Below are positions 12,311 through 20,400 of a DNA stretch of 32,823 nucleotides, one piece after another. The stretch covers positions 1 to 32,823 of the forward strand of contig CAUJJL010000111.1 of the NCBI GenBank assembly GCA_963205455.1, read 5' to 3'. Every line of letters begins with the position of its first letter. The stretch's first letter is position 1. The position numbers were made by a program, and so were the translations under genes. This DNA is from Verrucomicrobiota bacterium (lineage in GTDB: Bacteria; Verrucomicrobiota; Verrucomicrobiia; Opitutales; Opitutaceae). Below the pieces are notes generated by a model. It had not been told where the DNA came from. It ran no database searches and was given only the letters and a program-made list of their open reading frames with translations.

Positions 12311-13027
12311 ATGCACATCCTGATCATCGAGGATGAAGCAGAGCTGGCCCGCCACATCTCCCGGGCACTGGTACGGAGTGGTCACGAGACCACCATCCGC
12401 CATGACGGCAACGAGGGCCTCAGTGCCGCGCTCTCACTTCTGCCCGATCTCATTGTCCTGGATCTCGGACTGCCCGGACTGGACGGATACACTCTCCTTT
12501 CCGAACTTCGACGGCAGGGGCACGAGACACGCGTGATCATCCTGACCGCGCGCGGCGAGGTGGAGCAACGCGTGAAGGGATTGAAGGCCGGTGCGGACGA
12601 CTACCTTCCAAAACCTTTTTCACTCGATGAACTCGTCGCCCGCATCGAAGCGATGGGACGCCGCGGCGCTACCGCGGAGCCGGGCGACATTCTCAAGATC
12701 GCCGATCTCGTGATGGATGTGCCTCATCGCCGGGTGAGCCGCAATGGAAAGGCCATCGCACTCTCCCCACGCGAGTTCGAGGTCCTGCAAGTCTTCATGC
12801 AGGAGCCTGGACGCATTTTCTCGCGCACCGAGCTCTGTGAGCGGGTCTGGCAGCGAGAGCACACCTACGATACGCGCACGGTCGAAATCTTCATCACTCG
12901 ACTCCGGAAGAAGATCGATCACGCACGCACCACCCCGCTGATCCATACGATGCGGGGTGTCGGTTACTCTATCCGTGACTCGCACCCCGAGAGCGGCCCG
13001 TCCCCCAAGGCAAGCGCACAATCCTGA
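12311..13027 (+). CDS. OmpR-family response regulator
   Basis: A 238-residue two-component response regulator. The receiver domain starts 'MHILIIEDEAELA', has the phosphoacceptor Asp51 in 'LIVLDLGLPGLDG', Thr79 and Lys101 in 'LPKPF'. The C-terminal winged-helix domain contains 'ALSPREFEVLQVFMQEPGRIFSRTELCERVW' and 'TRTVEIFITRLRKKID...IHTMRGVGYSI', close to the QseB/CusR/TctD type. It is encoded with the sensor kinase at 13707, with the cupredoxin gene between them. The palindrome at 10162 and 16753 is the likely target. A weak related sequence, GGTACAG-T-CTTACC near 12239-12253, lies upstream of this gene. Confidence 0.96.
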   Translation: MHILIIEDEAELARHISRALVRSGHETTIRHDGNEGLSAALSLLPDLIVLDLGLPGLDGYTLLSELRRQGHETRVIILTARGEVEQRVKGLKAGADDYLPKPFSLDELVARIEAMGRRGATAEPGDILKIADLVMDVPHRRVSRNGKAIALSPREFEVLQVFMQEPGRIFSRTELCERVWQREHTYDTRTVEIFITRLRKKIDHARTTPLIHTMRGVGYSIRDSHPESGPSPKASAQS

Positions 13028-13038
13028 AAGCCCCCAAC

Positions 13039-13710
13039 ATGCATTGCCATCGTCACATTCTTGATCGCAGTCCGAGGTGGATCGTCCTGCTGGTAGGCAT
13101 TTGGATCGCTTGCTGCACCGAGCTGCAGGCACAGGCCGTCATCCAAGGTCGCGTAACGCTTCCCAAGGCAAGACCCTCGGTCGTAGTCAACCAACGCTAC
13201 GAGATTGTCGTGCAAGGAGGTGTTCTTGCCGTACATCCTCCCGTCGCCGTTGTCTACCTCGAGGGAAAATTTCCCGCCTCTCCGTCGCAGCCCCTCGCAC
13301 GTATGGAACAGAAGGGCCTGCTCTTCCACCCGGCGATCCTGCCCGTACGCGCGGGCACCCGGGTCGAGTTTCCAAATCTCGACAACACCTATCACAACAT
13401 CTTTTCCTACTCAGCACCCAAACGCTTCGATCTGGGCCGATACCGGCCGGATGACCGCCCGATTCCTTCGCAGGTTTTCGATGTGCCAGGTCTCGTCACT
13501 CTGCGCTGCGACATCCACGAGCACATGCGGGCACTCATTCTCGTTTTGGATACGCCGTATTTTGTTGTCACCGACACAGACGGCCGTTTCCGCCTCGAAG
13601 GGCTGCCCGCAGGGCGCTACCTGCTCAAAGCCTGGGTCGACAGCCGGACAACCCGCGAACACGGGGTCGAACTCACGGCCGACAATGTCACGACAATTGA
13701 TTTCCCGTGA
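13039..13710 (+). CDS. Cupredoxin-like secreted protein (methylamine-utilisation-protein-like)
   Basis: A 223-residue exported protein. The signal peptide ends near 'TELQAQA'. The body carries a type-1-copper-like pattern: His119 in 'NTYHNIFSYS', then Cys157, His160 and Met163 in 'LRCDIHEHMRALILV' (CxxHxxM). It ends in a carboxypeptidase-regulatory-like/Ig-type beta domain ('TDTDGRFRLEGLPAGRYLLKAWVDS'). Proteins of this shape are often labelled methylamine utilisation protein, without functional proof. It starts 11 bases after the response regulator, and its TGA overlaps the GTG start of the sensor kinase. That coupling suggests a role in sensing or delivering electrons or copper, which is inference. 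Confidence 0.88.
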   Translation: MHCHRHILDRSPRWIVLLVGIWIACCTELQAQAVIQGRVTLPKARPSVVVNQRYEIVVQGGVLAVHPPVAVVYLEGKFPASPSQPLARMEQKGLLFHPAILPVRAGTRVEFPNLDNTYHNIFSYSAPKRFDLGRYRPDDRPIPSQVFDVPGLVTLRCDIHEHMRALILVLDTPYFVVTDTDGRFRLEGLPAGRYLLKAWVDSRTTREHGVELTADNVTTIDFP

Positions 13711-15500
13711 AAGGCGATCCCACCGGTGCACGCTTCGGCAAGGCCGGGTATCGCCTCCGGGTCCTCATCACGATGAAACTCGTGGTCACCACGCTGACGG
13801 TGATCGCGATAGTGCTTGCCGAGCGCACGCTGACCAGCCGCGTCGAGGAAAGATTGCAGCAGTCATACCTGGGTGAGCTTTCAACTGTGCAGCGATCCCA
13901 GGAACTCCGTCAGGCCGCGCTGCTCGAACGCGTTCGCACACTCGTCAAGAGGGCACGGATCCATGCCGCAATCGAGGACGATGCCCTTGACCTGCTGTAT
14001 CCAAGCGCCAAGGACGAACTTCGCGACCTGATGGCGCGCGACAGCGATGCCCTGTCTGCCCACCACCCTGCCTATTCGCTGCGCGCCCAGTTTTACCGGT
14101 TCCTGGATCGTTATGGAAGATTGATCCCCGTTGCACCAACCGACCGCGCGGGAACGCTTTCGCGGGAGGAGGAGGAATCCCTGCCGCTACCCGCTCCTCC
14201 ACGACCGGTTGTGGAAATCGGCTATGTGAATCGAACCACGGAAAACGCACTTTCACCCGTCTCAGAAATCATCACAGCGCCCATCGTTTCCTTCGAGAAT
14301 GGAGACATCATCGCGGCATTGGTACTCGGTTTCGAAACAAGCTCCCTCATCCCGGCTGTCGCCGAGGGCGGTCTTAGACGTGGAGTCTGGTTGGACGGTC
14401 GGCTTCATATGACAGCGGTTTCCGAAGCACAGCGGGAGGCCCTGTCCGACGCGATCCGCCAGGGGGCCGGTCCCGAAAATTTTCCAGAAAGCGGCGTTCG
14501 GCGGAATCTCGCCGGGGAACCCCACCTCATTTTCGTCAAGCAGCTCAATCCGAATTCCGCCTACCCCCCGGCTTACGACGTTATTGCCTACCCTCTCGCC
14601 GCACTCGCCGCGCAAAAGTCTCGGGTGCGCTGGCAGGTGATCGGCATCGGTTGTCTGGTGCTTGGAGCTGGCCTCGCACTGAGCCACGCGCTGTCGCGCC
14701 GACTGACACGCCCCGTCGAACAACTCGCGGATGACTCCGACAGGAATCGCATCCAGCGGGAAAAGGCTGAGGCGGAGTTGCAATCCACCCACGCGGAATT
14801 GCAGCGTGCCGCGCGCTTCTCCGCCGACGCGTCGCATCAGTTGAAAACGCCGGTCGCGGTGCTGCGGGCGGGACTGGAGCAGCTCCGTTCAAACGGCGAA
14901 ATCTCACCCGACACCATCGATGAAATCGGCACCCTCATTCACCAGACCTACCGGCTTTCAAGCGTCATCGAAGATCTGCTGCTGCTCTCACGCATGGACG
15001 CGGGCCGCCTCGAGCTTACGTTCCGGCCGGTCGACGTCAGCCGGATCCTGGATGCGGCGGTCGACGACTTCAGCGCCCAGCCGGATGCTGACACCATGGT
15101 CCTCTCATCCCGCTATCCACCTGCTCTGATGGTATCAGGCGAACAAAAATACATCTCCCTCATCGTGGGGAATCTCATCGACAACGCCCGAAAGTACAAT
15201 CGGCCCGGCGGTCGCATCGACGTCTCAGCTTGGGAGCAAGACGGCGCAACACGGATCCGGATCGGCAACAATGGCCACACGATCGACGGCGAAGGCCAGC
15301 GCCACATCTTTGAACGCTTTCACCGGGCTTCGATGGGCGAGAATGTTCCGGGTTACGGATTGGGTCTTAACCTTGCCCGTGAACTTGCGCGCCTGCACCA
15401 CGGAGACGTTATCTTGCTGCAATCACAGGACGACTGGACTGAGTTTGAGGTGCGCTTCCGCACATCGCACACTCCGCATCCATCCCCATTTGGTGCATGA
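13707..15500 (+). CDS. Sensor histidine kinase
   Basis: A 597-residue membrane sensor kinase. A first membrane helix (about 20-40) is followed by a large periplasmic domain of roughly 270 residues, a second helix near 308-328, a short HAMP-like stretch ('SRRLTRPVEQL') and coiled coil. The kinase core has the H-box 'SADASHQLKTPVAVLRAG' with His377, the N-box 'NLIDNARKY' and the G-box 'GYGLGLNLARELARLHHGD'. It pairs with the response regulator at 12311. The GTG start overlaps the cupredoxin stop (GTGA), and its own stop overlaps the next start (ATGA), so cupredoxin, kinase and barrel are translationally coupled. The sensed signal is unknown. Confidence 0.96.
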   Translation: MKGDPTGARFGKAGYRLRVLITMKLVVTTLTVIAIVLAERTLTSRVEERLQQSYLGELSTVQRSQELRQAALLERVRTLVKRARIHAAIEDDALDLLYPSAKDELRDLMARDSDALSAHHPAYSLRAQFYRFLDRYGRLIPVAPTDRAGTLSREEEESLPLPAPPRPVVEIGYVNRTTENALSPVSEIITAPIVSFENGDIIAALVLGFETSSLIPAVAEGGLRRGVWLDGRLHMTAVSEAQREALSDAIRQGAGPENFPESGVRRNLAGEPHLIFVKQLNPNSAYPPAYDVIAYPLAALAAQKSRVRWQVIGIGCLVLGAGLALSHALSRRLTRPVEQLADDSDRNRIQREKAEAELQSTHAELQRAARFSADASHQLKTPVAVLRAGLEQLRSNGEISPDTIDEIGTLIHQTYRLSSVIEDLLLLSRMDAGRLELTFRPVDVSRILDAAVDDFSAQPDADTMVLSSRYPPALMVSGEQKYISLIVGNLIDNARKYNRPGGRIDVSAWEQDGATRIRIGNNGHTIDGEGQRHIFERFHRASMGENVPGYGLGLNLARELARLHHGDVILLQSQDDWTEFEVRFRTSHTPHPSPFGA

Positions 15501-16744
15501 AACCTCGTCGAGGTGCACTCCTCTTGGTTCTTGCCGCGACGACAGCTGCACCTGCCGCCGAGGAATTTTTCGACAGCATCAGCCAGGCACTATCCTTTCA
15601 ATCCGCGTCCGGCAGCCATGCGGCGCGGTTGAGCGGTACACTCGACCTTGAGGGCTATGCCTTTTCCCAACCGGCACCGGGCTTGATTCAATCCCAGCGT
15701 GAGCGTCTCTTCAATCCGCGCTTCTCGGTATTCCTCGATGCACAGGCCGGTCGGCGACTCTACGCGTTCAGCCAGGTTCGTTTCGACAGGGGATTTGATC
15801 CCTCGGACAAAGACCTGCGGGTACGCATCGATGAATACGCTTTGCGCGTACAGTTGCGCGGGGAGGGAAGGCTGGGAATTCAAGTGGGCCAGTTTGCAAC
15901 GGTCGTCGGACGCTGGACTCTGCGCCACACCTCCTGGGAAAACCCCTTCATCACGGCGCCACTCGCCTACGAAAACCTCACCGCCATCTGGGATTCCGCG
16001 GCTGCGCGCTCGACAGAGACGATCTTGAAATGGACCCATCTGAGCGGGAGCTCGACGCCCGCCCAGGAAAATGCTGACCGCCATCTGCGACTGCCTGTCA
16101 TCTGGGGGCCAAGCTACGCGACAGGCGCGGCGGTCTTCGGCCGCTTTGACTCGTTCGAAATTGCCGCAGAAATCAAGAATGCGTCCCTCTCCTCACGCCC
16201 CGACGCGTGGAATTTCGATCGCGATGCATGGCACCACCCCACGTTCAGCGCACGCCTCGGTTTCCGACCTTCAATGGCCTGGAATGTTGGACTCTCTGCA
16301 AGCACCGGTTCCTACCTGCTTCACTCCGCCAGTCGCACGTTGGCGCCGGGGACAGGCCTGAAGGACTACCGGCAAACAGTCGTGCTGTTCGATGCAAGCT
16401 ATGCCTGGCGCCATTTTCAGGCATGGGCGGAACTCGTTCACGGGCGCTTCGAGATCCCCAGGGTCGGTCTCGCTGACACGACTTCCGCGTTCATGGAAAT
16501 CAAGTACAAACTCACGCCGCGCTGGGCGGCCGCCGTGCGCTTGAACCGCCAAACCTTCGGAGATCTTCGGAACAACCAGAATGCAAACGTGCCCTGGGGT
16601 CGCGATCTTTGGCGTGCAGACTTTGCGCCCACAGTTCGTTTCAGTCCCAACCTCCAGGCGAAGCTGCAGTATTCGATTCAGAAGGAAGAGGGGCGTCCGC
16701 ACGCACAACATATCGGTGCGGCTCAGATCACCGTGCGCTTCTAG
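15497..16744 (+). CDS. Outer-membrane beta-barrel protein (porin-like)
   Basis: A 415-residue exported protein with a signal peptide ('MKPRRGALLLVLAATTAAPAAE'), alternating amphipathic beta strands throughout, and the terminal strand 'HIGAAQITVRF' ending in Phe, all typical of an outer-membrane barrel. The middle contains 'GQFATVVGRWTLRHTSWENPFI', as in proteins annotated as porins or alginate-export-like. I do not recognise a named family with certainty. It starts inside the sensor-kinase stop codon (ATGA), so its production is tied to the kinase; this is unusual for an abundant porin. It ends 8 bases before the promoter region that contains the second operator palindrome. Confidence 0.85.
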   Translation: MKPRRGALLLVLAATTAAPAAEEFFDSISQALSFQSASGSHAARLSGTLDLEGYAFSQPAPGLIQSQRERLFNPRFSVFLDAQAGRRLYAFSQVRFDRGFDPSDKDLRVRIDEYALRVQLRGEGRLGIQVGQFATVVGRWTLRHTSWENPFITAPLAYENLTAIWDSAAARSTETILKWTHLSGSSTPAQENADRHLRLPVIWGPSYATGAAVFGRFDSFEIAAEIKNASLSSRPDAWNFDRDAWHHPTFSARLGFRPSMAWNVGLSASTGSYLLHSASRTLAPGTGLKDYRQTVVLFDASYAWRHFQAWAELVHGRFEIPRVGLADTTSAFMEIKYKLTPRWAAAVRLNRQTFGDLRNNQNANVPWGRDLWRADFAPTVRFSPNLQAKLQYSIQKEEGRPHAQHIGAAQITVRF

Positions 16745-16752
16745 CGGAGGCA

Positions 16753-16768
16753 GTAACAGGGCTGTTAC
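16753..16768. promoter_or_regulatory. Operator-like palindrome upstream of the Ig-domain gene (copy 2)
   Basis: GTAACAG-GG-CTGTTAC repeats the arms of the palindrome at 10162-10177 exactly, and both are followed by CGT-N4-CGCTTT. It lies 88 bases before the chosen start of the Ig-domain gene and 8 bases after the barrel gene stop. It probably marks a promoter controlled by the neighbouring two-component system. Confidence 0.7.
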
Positions 16769-16856
16769 CGTCATTCGCTTTTCAGACGAAAGACGTTGAA
16801 TGACCCTGAAATCAGGGACGCCCACTCTCACTCCGTCATTCAAGGAAATCGTTTCG

Positions 16857-18407
16857 ATGAATATTCTACCCGGCATCCAAAAGCATTTCGTTTGGCTCAA
16901 TCTTCCTTCGCTGATCCTGATCACGCTTCTGCAGCGCATCCCAGTAGCGCGCCTGGCATCGCTCTCCCCCTTTGCCTCGGTCCCTTCTCCCATCGGCACA
17001 CTGCTTCGCTCCGCATTCACCGGAGCCGCAGCACTTGGGTCCGTTCATGCACTTGCAGGAGCGACCCAGCTTTCCACGACGATGCCCAGCCCAGTCACCG
17101 TCGCAGTCGGTGCCAGTGTCACCATTGCGTTTGCCATAACCGGCACGACCTCGGGCGCTGATTCGTGGACCCATGGCGGCGCCGTTCCTCCCGGACTTTC
17201 CTTCAGCGACCTCAATTCCGAGGTGCTTCGCCTCACCGGCACGGTCACTTCCCCTGGTGCCTACACATTCTCAGTCCAGGCCCACGATGCCATTGGTGGG
17301 GACACTCCCAACTATTCCTTCACGATCAACGTAACCGGTCAGTCAAACGTCGCGCCTTCGATCACCGCTCAACCGTCAAACTCCGTCGTCAGCGCAGGTG
17401 CAACCCTGACGCTTTCGGTCAACGCATCGGGCACGCCCTCGCCCTCGTATCAGTGGTTTCGAAACGGCCGCGCGCTTTCAGGTGAGACCCAGTCCACGCT
17501 CACGCGCACCCAGGCGAATCCCAACCACGCCGGAATCTACACCGTGACCGCCACAAACGCCGCCGGCGCGGTCTCAAGCAATGGCGCAATCGTGGCCATT
17601 GCCACAAACGAGCTCTTCGCCGGCTCTGCGTTCTCCGATCCGGCCTGGCGCACGATCAACCATCCCAACGGCAATATTTACACGCAGGTGCTGCTCACCG
17701 GCACCGCGGCGACCGTCACTGCCGATCCAGGCAAGACGACACGCATTTCCTTTGTCGACCTCCAGGATGACATTGTGCAATTGGAGTTCTCAGGACCCGG
17801 CTCAATGACAGTAACACTCGACAATGCGTCGGGTCCCGCCCTGCCGGCGAAGTACAATCAAAACGTCGAATACATGAAGGGTCACGCCAGCGTCATCCTC
17901 CAGGGAACCTCGACCAACTCGTTTTTCTCCGCCTTCTCCGTCGGCCGCCTCACCGCCGTCAATCAGGCTCTCTTTCGTGACACCGAATCCTATGATGGAC
18001 ACGCAGATCTCGCGAGACTCGTGATCCAGAGTCCCACCGGTCAATTTGCTGGCCTGTTCATCGGAAATGGCTCTTTCAACGATCTGGCAGGCGACACCGG
18101 CATCTACGCGCCCGGAGTGTCATTTTCCTTCCACATCCGGCTGCGCGACATTTCTGCCTTCGACAATGCACGCCCCGTGCTCCTCCTCGGCGGAACACCA
18201 AATCCGGAGAACGGCCTGCGCATCCTCGGCGGCGATCTCGAGCAACCCAATGCACGCCCCATCGAAATCTCCGGTGTGGGACGCGTGATGATGTCAGCGG
18301 GAACAGACTCGCACAACCGCTTTGAACCCGCGCAAACAAACAAGGGCCGCCTCGAAACAAATGGCACCGATGTTACGTCGACCCTGATCGTCAATCCCTC
18401 GCCGTAA
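16857..18407 (+). CDS. Exported protein with Ig-like domains and a beta-rich C-terminal domain
   Basis: A 516-residue protein with a long N-terminal leader of about 70 residues: 'LPSLILITLLQRIPVARLASL' is a hydrophobic stretch followed by Arg, and a second one ends at 'GSVHALAGATQL'. Then come a putative-Ig (He_PIG-type) domain ('VPPGLSFSDL...LTGTVTSPGAYTFSVQA'), an I-set-like Ig domain ('ITAQPSNSVVSAGATLTL...YQWFRNGRAL...AGIYTVTATNAAG'), and a beta-rich C-terminal region of about 265 residues that I do not recognise. I prefer the ATG at 16857: the in-frame ATG at 16800 lies only 31 bases from the operator palindrome, too close for a promoter to fit. It is likely surface-located and controlled by the two-component system. 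Function unknown. Confidence 0.85.
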   Translation: MNILPGIQKHFVWLNLPSLILITLLQRIPVARLASLSPFASVPSPIGTLLRSAFTGAAALGSVHALAGATQLSTTMPSPVTVAVGASVTIAFAITGTTSGADSWTHGGAVPPGLSFSDLNSEVLRLTGTVTSPGAYTFSVQAHDAIGGDTPNYSFTINVTGQSNVAPSITAQPSNSVVSAGATLTLSVNASGTPSPSYQWFRNGRALSGETQSTLTRTQANPNHAGIYTVTATNAAGAVSSNGAIVAIATNELFAGSAFSDPAWRTINHPNGNIYTQVLLTGTAATVTADPGKTTRISFVDLQDDIVQLEFSGPGSMTVTLDNASGPALPAKYNQNVEYMKGHASVILQGTSTNSFFSAFSVGRLTAVNQALFRDTESYDGHADLARLVIQSPTGQFAGLFIGNGSFNDLAGDTGIYAPGVSFSFHIRLRDISAFDNARPVLLLGGTPNPENGLRILGGDLEQPNARPIEISGVGRVMMSAGTDSHNRFEPAQTNKGRLETNGTDVTSTLIVNPSP

Positions 18408-18460
18408 CTTCCCAGATCAAGGATTCGCCCCGTATCGCTGACTCGGCAAACTGCATCGCC

Positions 18461-19621
18461 TCACACATCCGTCATCAGCGCAGTCTGCCAGGGAAGCAGC
18501 ACGGTACCCATCTTGTCTGGAGCCCGCGCAATCTGCGCGAGTTGGCTGCGATTGGCAATAAGTGTGGGTTCGATGGATAGTTTCGCGGCAACGCGGTCGC
18601 GCCCAGCCTTCAACTTGTCCTGCAATGCGATTTCTTCAGGGGTCAGCGGCAGATGATTCGGATCCCTTCCACGTCTTCGAGGAAGGGACTGCGGATCCTT
18701 CTCGAGTCCAGAGCGCACCGCCGCAGCAAGTGAGGCGATCAACCTGTCGTGTCGCCTGCCAAGATGATGAGCGTTCAGGATCGCACGCTCATCGCACCCG
18801 TCCTCCGCAGCCTGCGCGTAGCGTACGAGAACCTCGTTCGAGCACACCTTGAACGGGGGCACATCCAGGCGCTGCGCGGTCTTCTCACGCCAATGCCAGA
18901 GCGCGTGAAGCACGGTCAGGCCTTTGCCGCGGAGTCGCTCGGATTTTCCAATCCTCCAGTCATTCTCATCCGGTGGCGCAAAGCCTTCGACACCGGCTTC
19001 GATCTGACGCATACACTGCTGATCAAGCCATTCCAGTCGGTCGCGTTTCGCCAGTTCCCTGAGGAGTAGATTGCGAAGGTCCGGCAAATGAGCGACATCG
19101 CGAGCGGCATAATCGCGCAATTTTGGGGAGATTGGCCGCTTGGACCAGTTCGCCTTCTGTCCCTCCTTGTCCAACGCAACGCCAAAATGCTCCTCCAAGA
19201 GGGAGGCCAGCCCAACGCGCTGACGCCCGAGCAATTGTGCCGCAAGCATCGTGTCGAACAGACTCTTCGCACGAAAGCCGCATTCCGCATGGAGTAGCCT
19301 GAGGTCGAAGTCACTGCCATGCATCACGAGATGCTTCTTCGAAAGCCGCGGCCAGATCTGTTTCGCTTCAATGCCTGGCGCCATCACGTCGACAAGGAAA
19401 ATTTCTCCATCAACATAGAACTGCAGCAGGCAGAGCCGCATCTTGTAGTGATACATGTTGTCCGCTTCGGTATCGAGGGTCACCTCGTCCACTCGATCAA
19501 GCGCAGCAAGCAGGGGGGCTAGCGAACCCGGCTGGTCCAGAAGGTGATAGGCAGGCTTGGGCGACGGCACTTTCACGCCAAGCAATCGGCGTACAGGCAG
19601 CGGTAGGAAATGCAATTTCAT
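18461..19621 (-). CDS. rnd: Ribonuclease D-like 3'-5' exonuclease with HRDC domain
   Basis: A DEDDy-type exonuclease that trims RNA 3' ends, for example in tRNA maturation. From the ATG at 19621 it has 386 residues: Exo I 'LDTEADNMY' (Asp50, Glu52), Exo II 'HGSDFDLRLL' (Asp104), Exo III 'YAARDVAHL' (Tyr171, Asp175), then an HRDC-type helical region from about 215 ('RGKGLTVLHALWHWREKTAQRLDVPPFKVCSNEVLVRYA'). The start is uncertain: in-frame ATG codons lie at 19654 and 19621 and a GTG at 19576; conservation begins at 'YHLLDQPGSL', so any of these could be right. It is convergent with the Ig-domain gene, with 53 bases between their stops and no clear terminator seen. Confidence 0.9.
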   Translation of the reverse strand: MKLHFLPLPVRRLLGVKVPSPKPAYHLLDQPGSLAPLLAALDRVDEVTLDTEADNMYHYKMRLCLLQFYVDGEIFLVDVMAPGIEAKQIWPRLSKKHLVMHGSDFDLRLLHAECGFRAKSLFDTMLAAQLLGRQRVGLASLLEEHFGVALDKEGQKANWSKRPISPKLRDYAARDVAHLPDLRNLLLRELAKRDRLEWLDQQCMRQIEAGVEGFAPPDENDWRIGKSERLRGKGLTVLHALWHWREKTAQRLDVPPFKVCSNEVLVRYAQAAEDGCDERAILNAHHLGRRHDRLIASLAAAVRSGLEKDPQSLPRRRGRDPNHLPLTPEEIALQDKLKAGRDRVAAKLSIEPTLIANRSQLAQIARAPDKMGTVLLPWQTALMTDV

Positions 19622-19751
19622 CAAATCGTGTGCGCAGCCCCTTGGCCAGGTCACGGAACGTCACTACACGGGTTTCCATTTCATCGCTCAATCCGAATTT
19701 CTTGGCTCCGGCTGACCAATCAGCCTGATCGATAGGATCCATCTTGTCCAA
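19497..19751 (-). CDS. Doubtful small ORF overlapping the start of the RNase D-like gene
   Basis: An 84-residue open frame (second ATG at 19742) lies just upstream of, and overlaps by about 125 bases, the RNase D-like gene in another frame. Its first half ('DQADWSAGAKKFGLSDEMETRVVTFRDLAKGLRTRFDEIAF') has a protein-like composition, while the second half ('PTAACTPIAWRESAVAQACLSPSGPAG') looks like out-of-frame translation of the neighbour. It may be a small upstream gene, a remnant, or chance. No family recognised. Confidence 0.3.
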   Translation of the reverse strand: MDKMDPIDQADWSAGAKKFGLSDEMETRVVTFRDLAKGLRTRFDEIAFPTAACTPIAWRESAVAQACLSPSGPAGFASPPACCA

Positions 19752-19808
19752 GACATGTCTTCCTTCGTTACCCCTCTCGTATGACCCGATGGCCGAGCCT
19801 GAATTCGC

Positions 19809-19836
19809 TTGTTTCGTAATTCGCGCAGCATACTAA
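19809..19836 (+). promoter_or_regulatory. Candidate sigma-70 promoter of the ECF sigma gene
   Basis: TTGTTT and TACTAA are separated by 16 bases and end 21 bases before the GTG start, in the AT-richer divergent region between the RNase D-like gene and the sigma factor gene. Confidence 0.45.
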
Positions 19837-19857
19837 TCACCCCACCTGCCTCTCACC

Positions 19858-20400
19858 GTGCCACCCCAAGATATTGAAACCGCCCGCTGGTTTGACCAGG
19901 AAGTGCGCCCTCATGCCACCGCCTTGCGGGCATGGCTCCGAGCGCAATTTCCGTCTCTGATAGATCCGGATGACTTGGTCCAGGAATCGTACCTCCGACT
20001 CCTTCGCGCACGCAATGCCGGCAAGATCTCGAACGCAAAAGCATTTCTTTTTACGACGGCTCGAAACGTTGCGCTCGATCTCGTGCGGAGAAATCGAGTC
20101 GCTCCGACAGAGGCGTTAGTTAGCGAGGAGCGTTCATTCGTCTTAGCGGAAGGGAACAATGTCGCCGAACATGTCTGCCGCACACAGGAAATTGAAATTC
20201 TGCATGAGGCAATCCATAGCCTGCCGGGTCGGTGTCGCGAAATCATGACGCTGCAGAGAATCCATGGCCTATCGAACCGGCAGATTGCGGAACGGCTTGG
20301 ATTGTCGATCCACACGGTGAATGCCCAGATGGTGATCGGACTCACGCGCTGCCGCACCTACCTGAAGGAGCGCGGTGTGCTGGGGAAGGGAACCCAATGA
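19858..20400 (+). CDS. ECF-type RNA polymerase sigma factor (FecI-like)
   Basis: A 180-residue sigma factor of the extracytoplasmic-function type. Region 2 includes 'LIDPDDLVQESYLRLLRARN' and 'AKAFLFTTARNVALDLVRRN'; region 4 includes 'LPGRCREIMTLQRIHGLSNRQIAERLGLSIHTVNAQMVIGLTRCRTYL', a helix-turn-helix that reads the -35 element. The GTG at 19858 is the only start that keeps region 2 intact. Its stop overlaps the FecR start in ATGA, the usual sigma/anti-sigma coupling. By analogy with FecI it would be released when a substrate-loaded outer-membrane receptor signals through FecR, and would then transcribe the polysaccharide genes downstream. The target promoter sequence cannot be told from this window. 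Confidence 0.95.
   Translation: MPPQDIETARWFDQEVRPHATALRAWLRAQFPSLIDPDDLVQESYLRLLRARNAGKISNAKAFLFTTARNVALDLVRRNRVAPTEALVSEERSFVLAEGNNVAEHVCRTQEIEILHEAIHSLPGRCREIMTLQRIHGLSNRQIAERLGLSIHTVNAQMVIGLTRCRTYLKERGVLGKGTQ

Noticed and set aside
13205..13876. Plus-strand 223-codon frame across the cupredoxin/kinase junction
   Set aside because: It overlaps two clear genes in another frame, is rich in Arg, Ser and Pro, and has no homology pattern.
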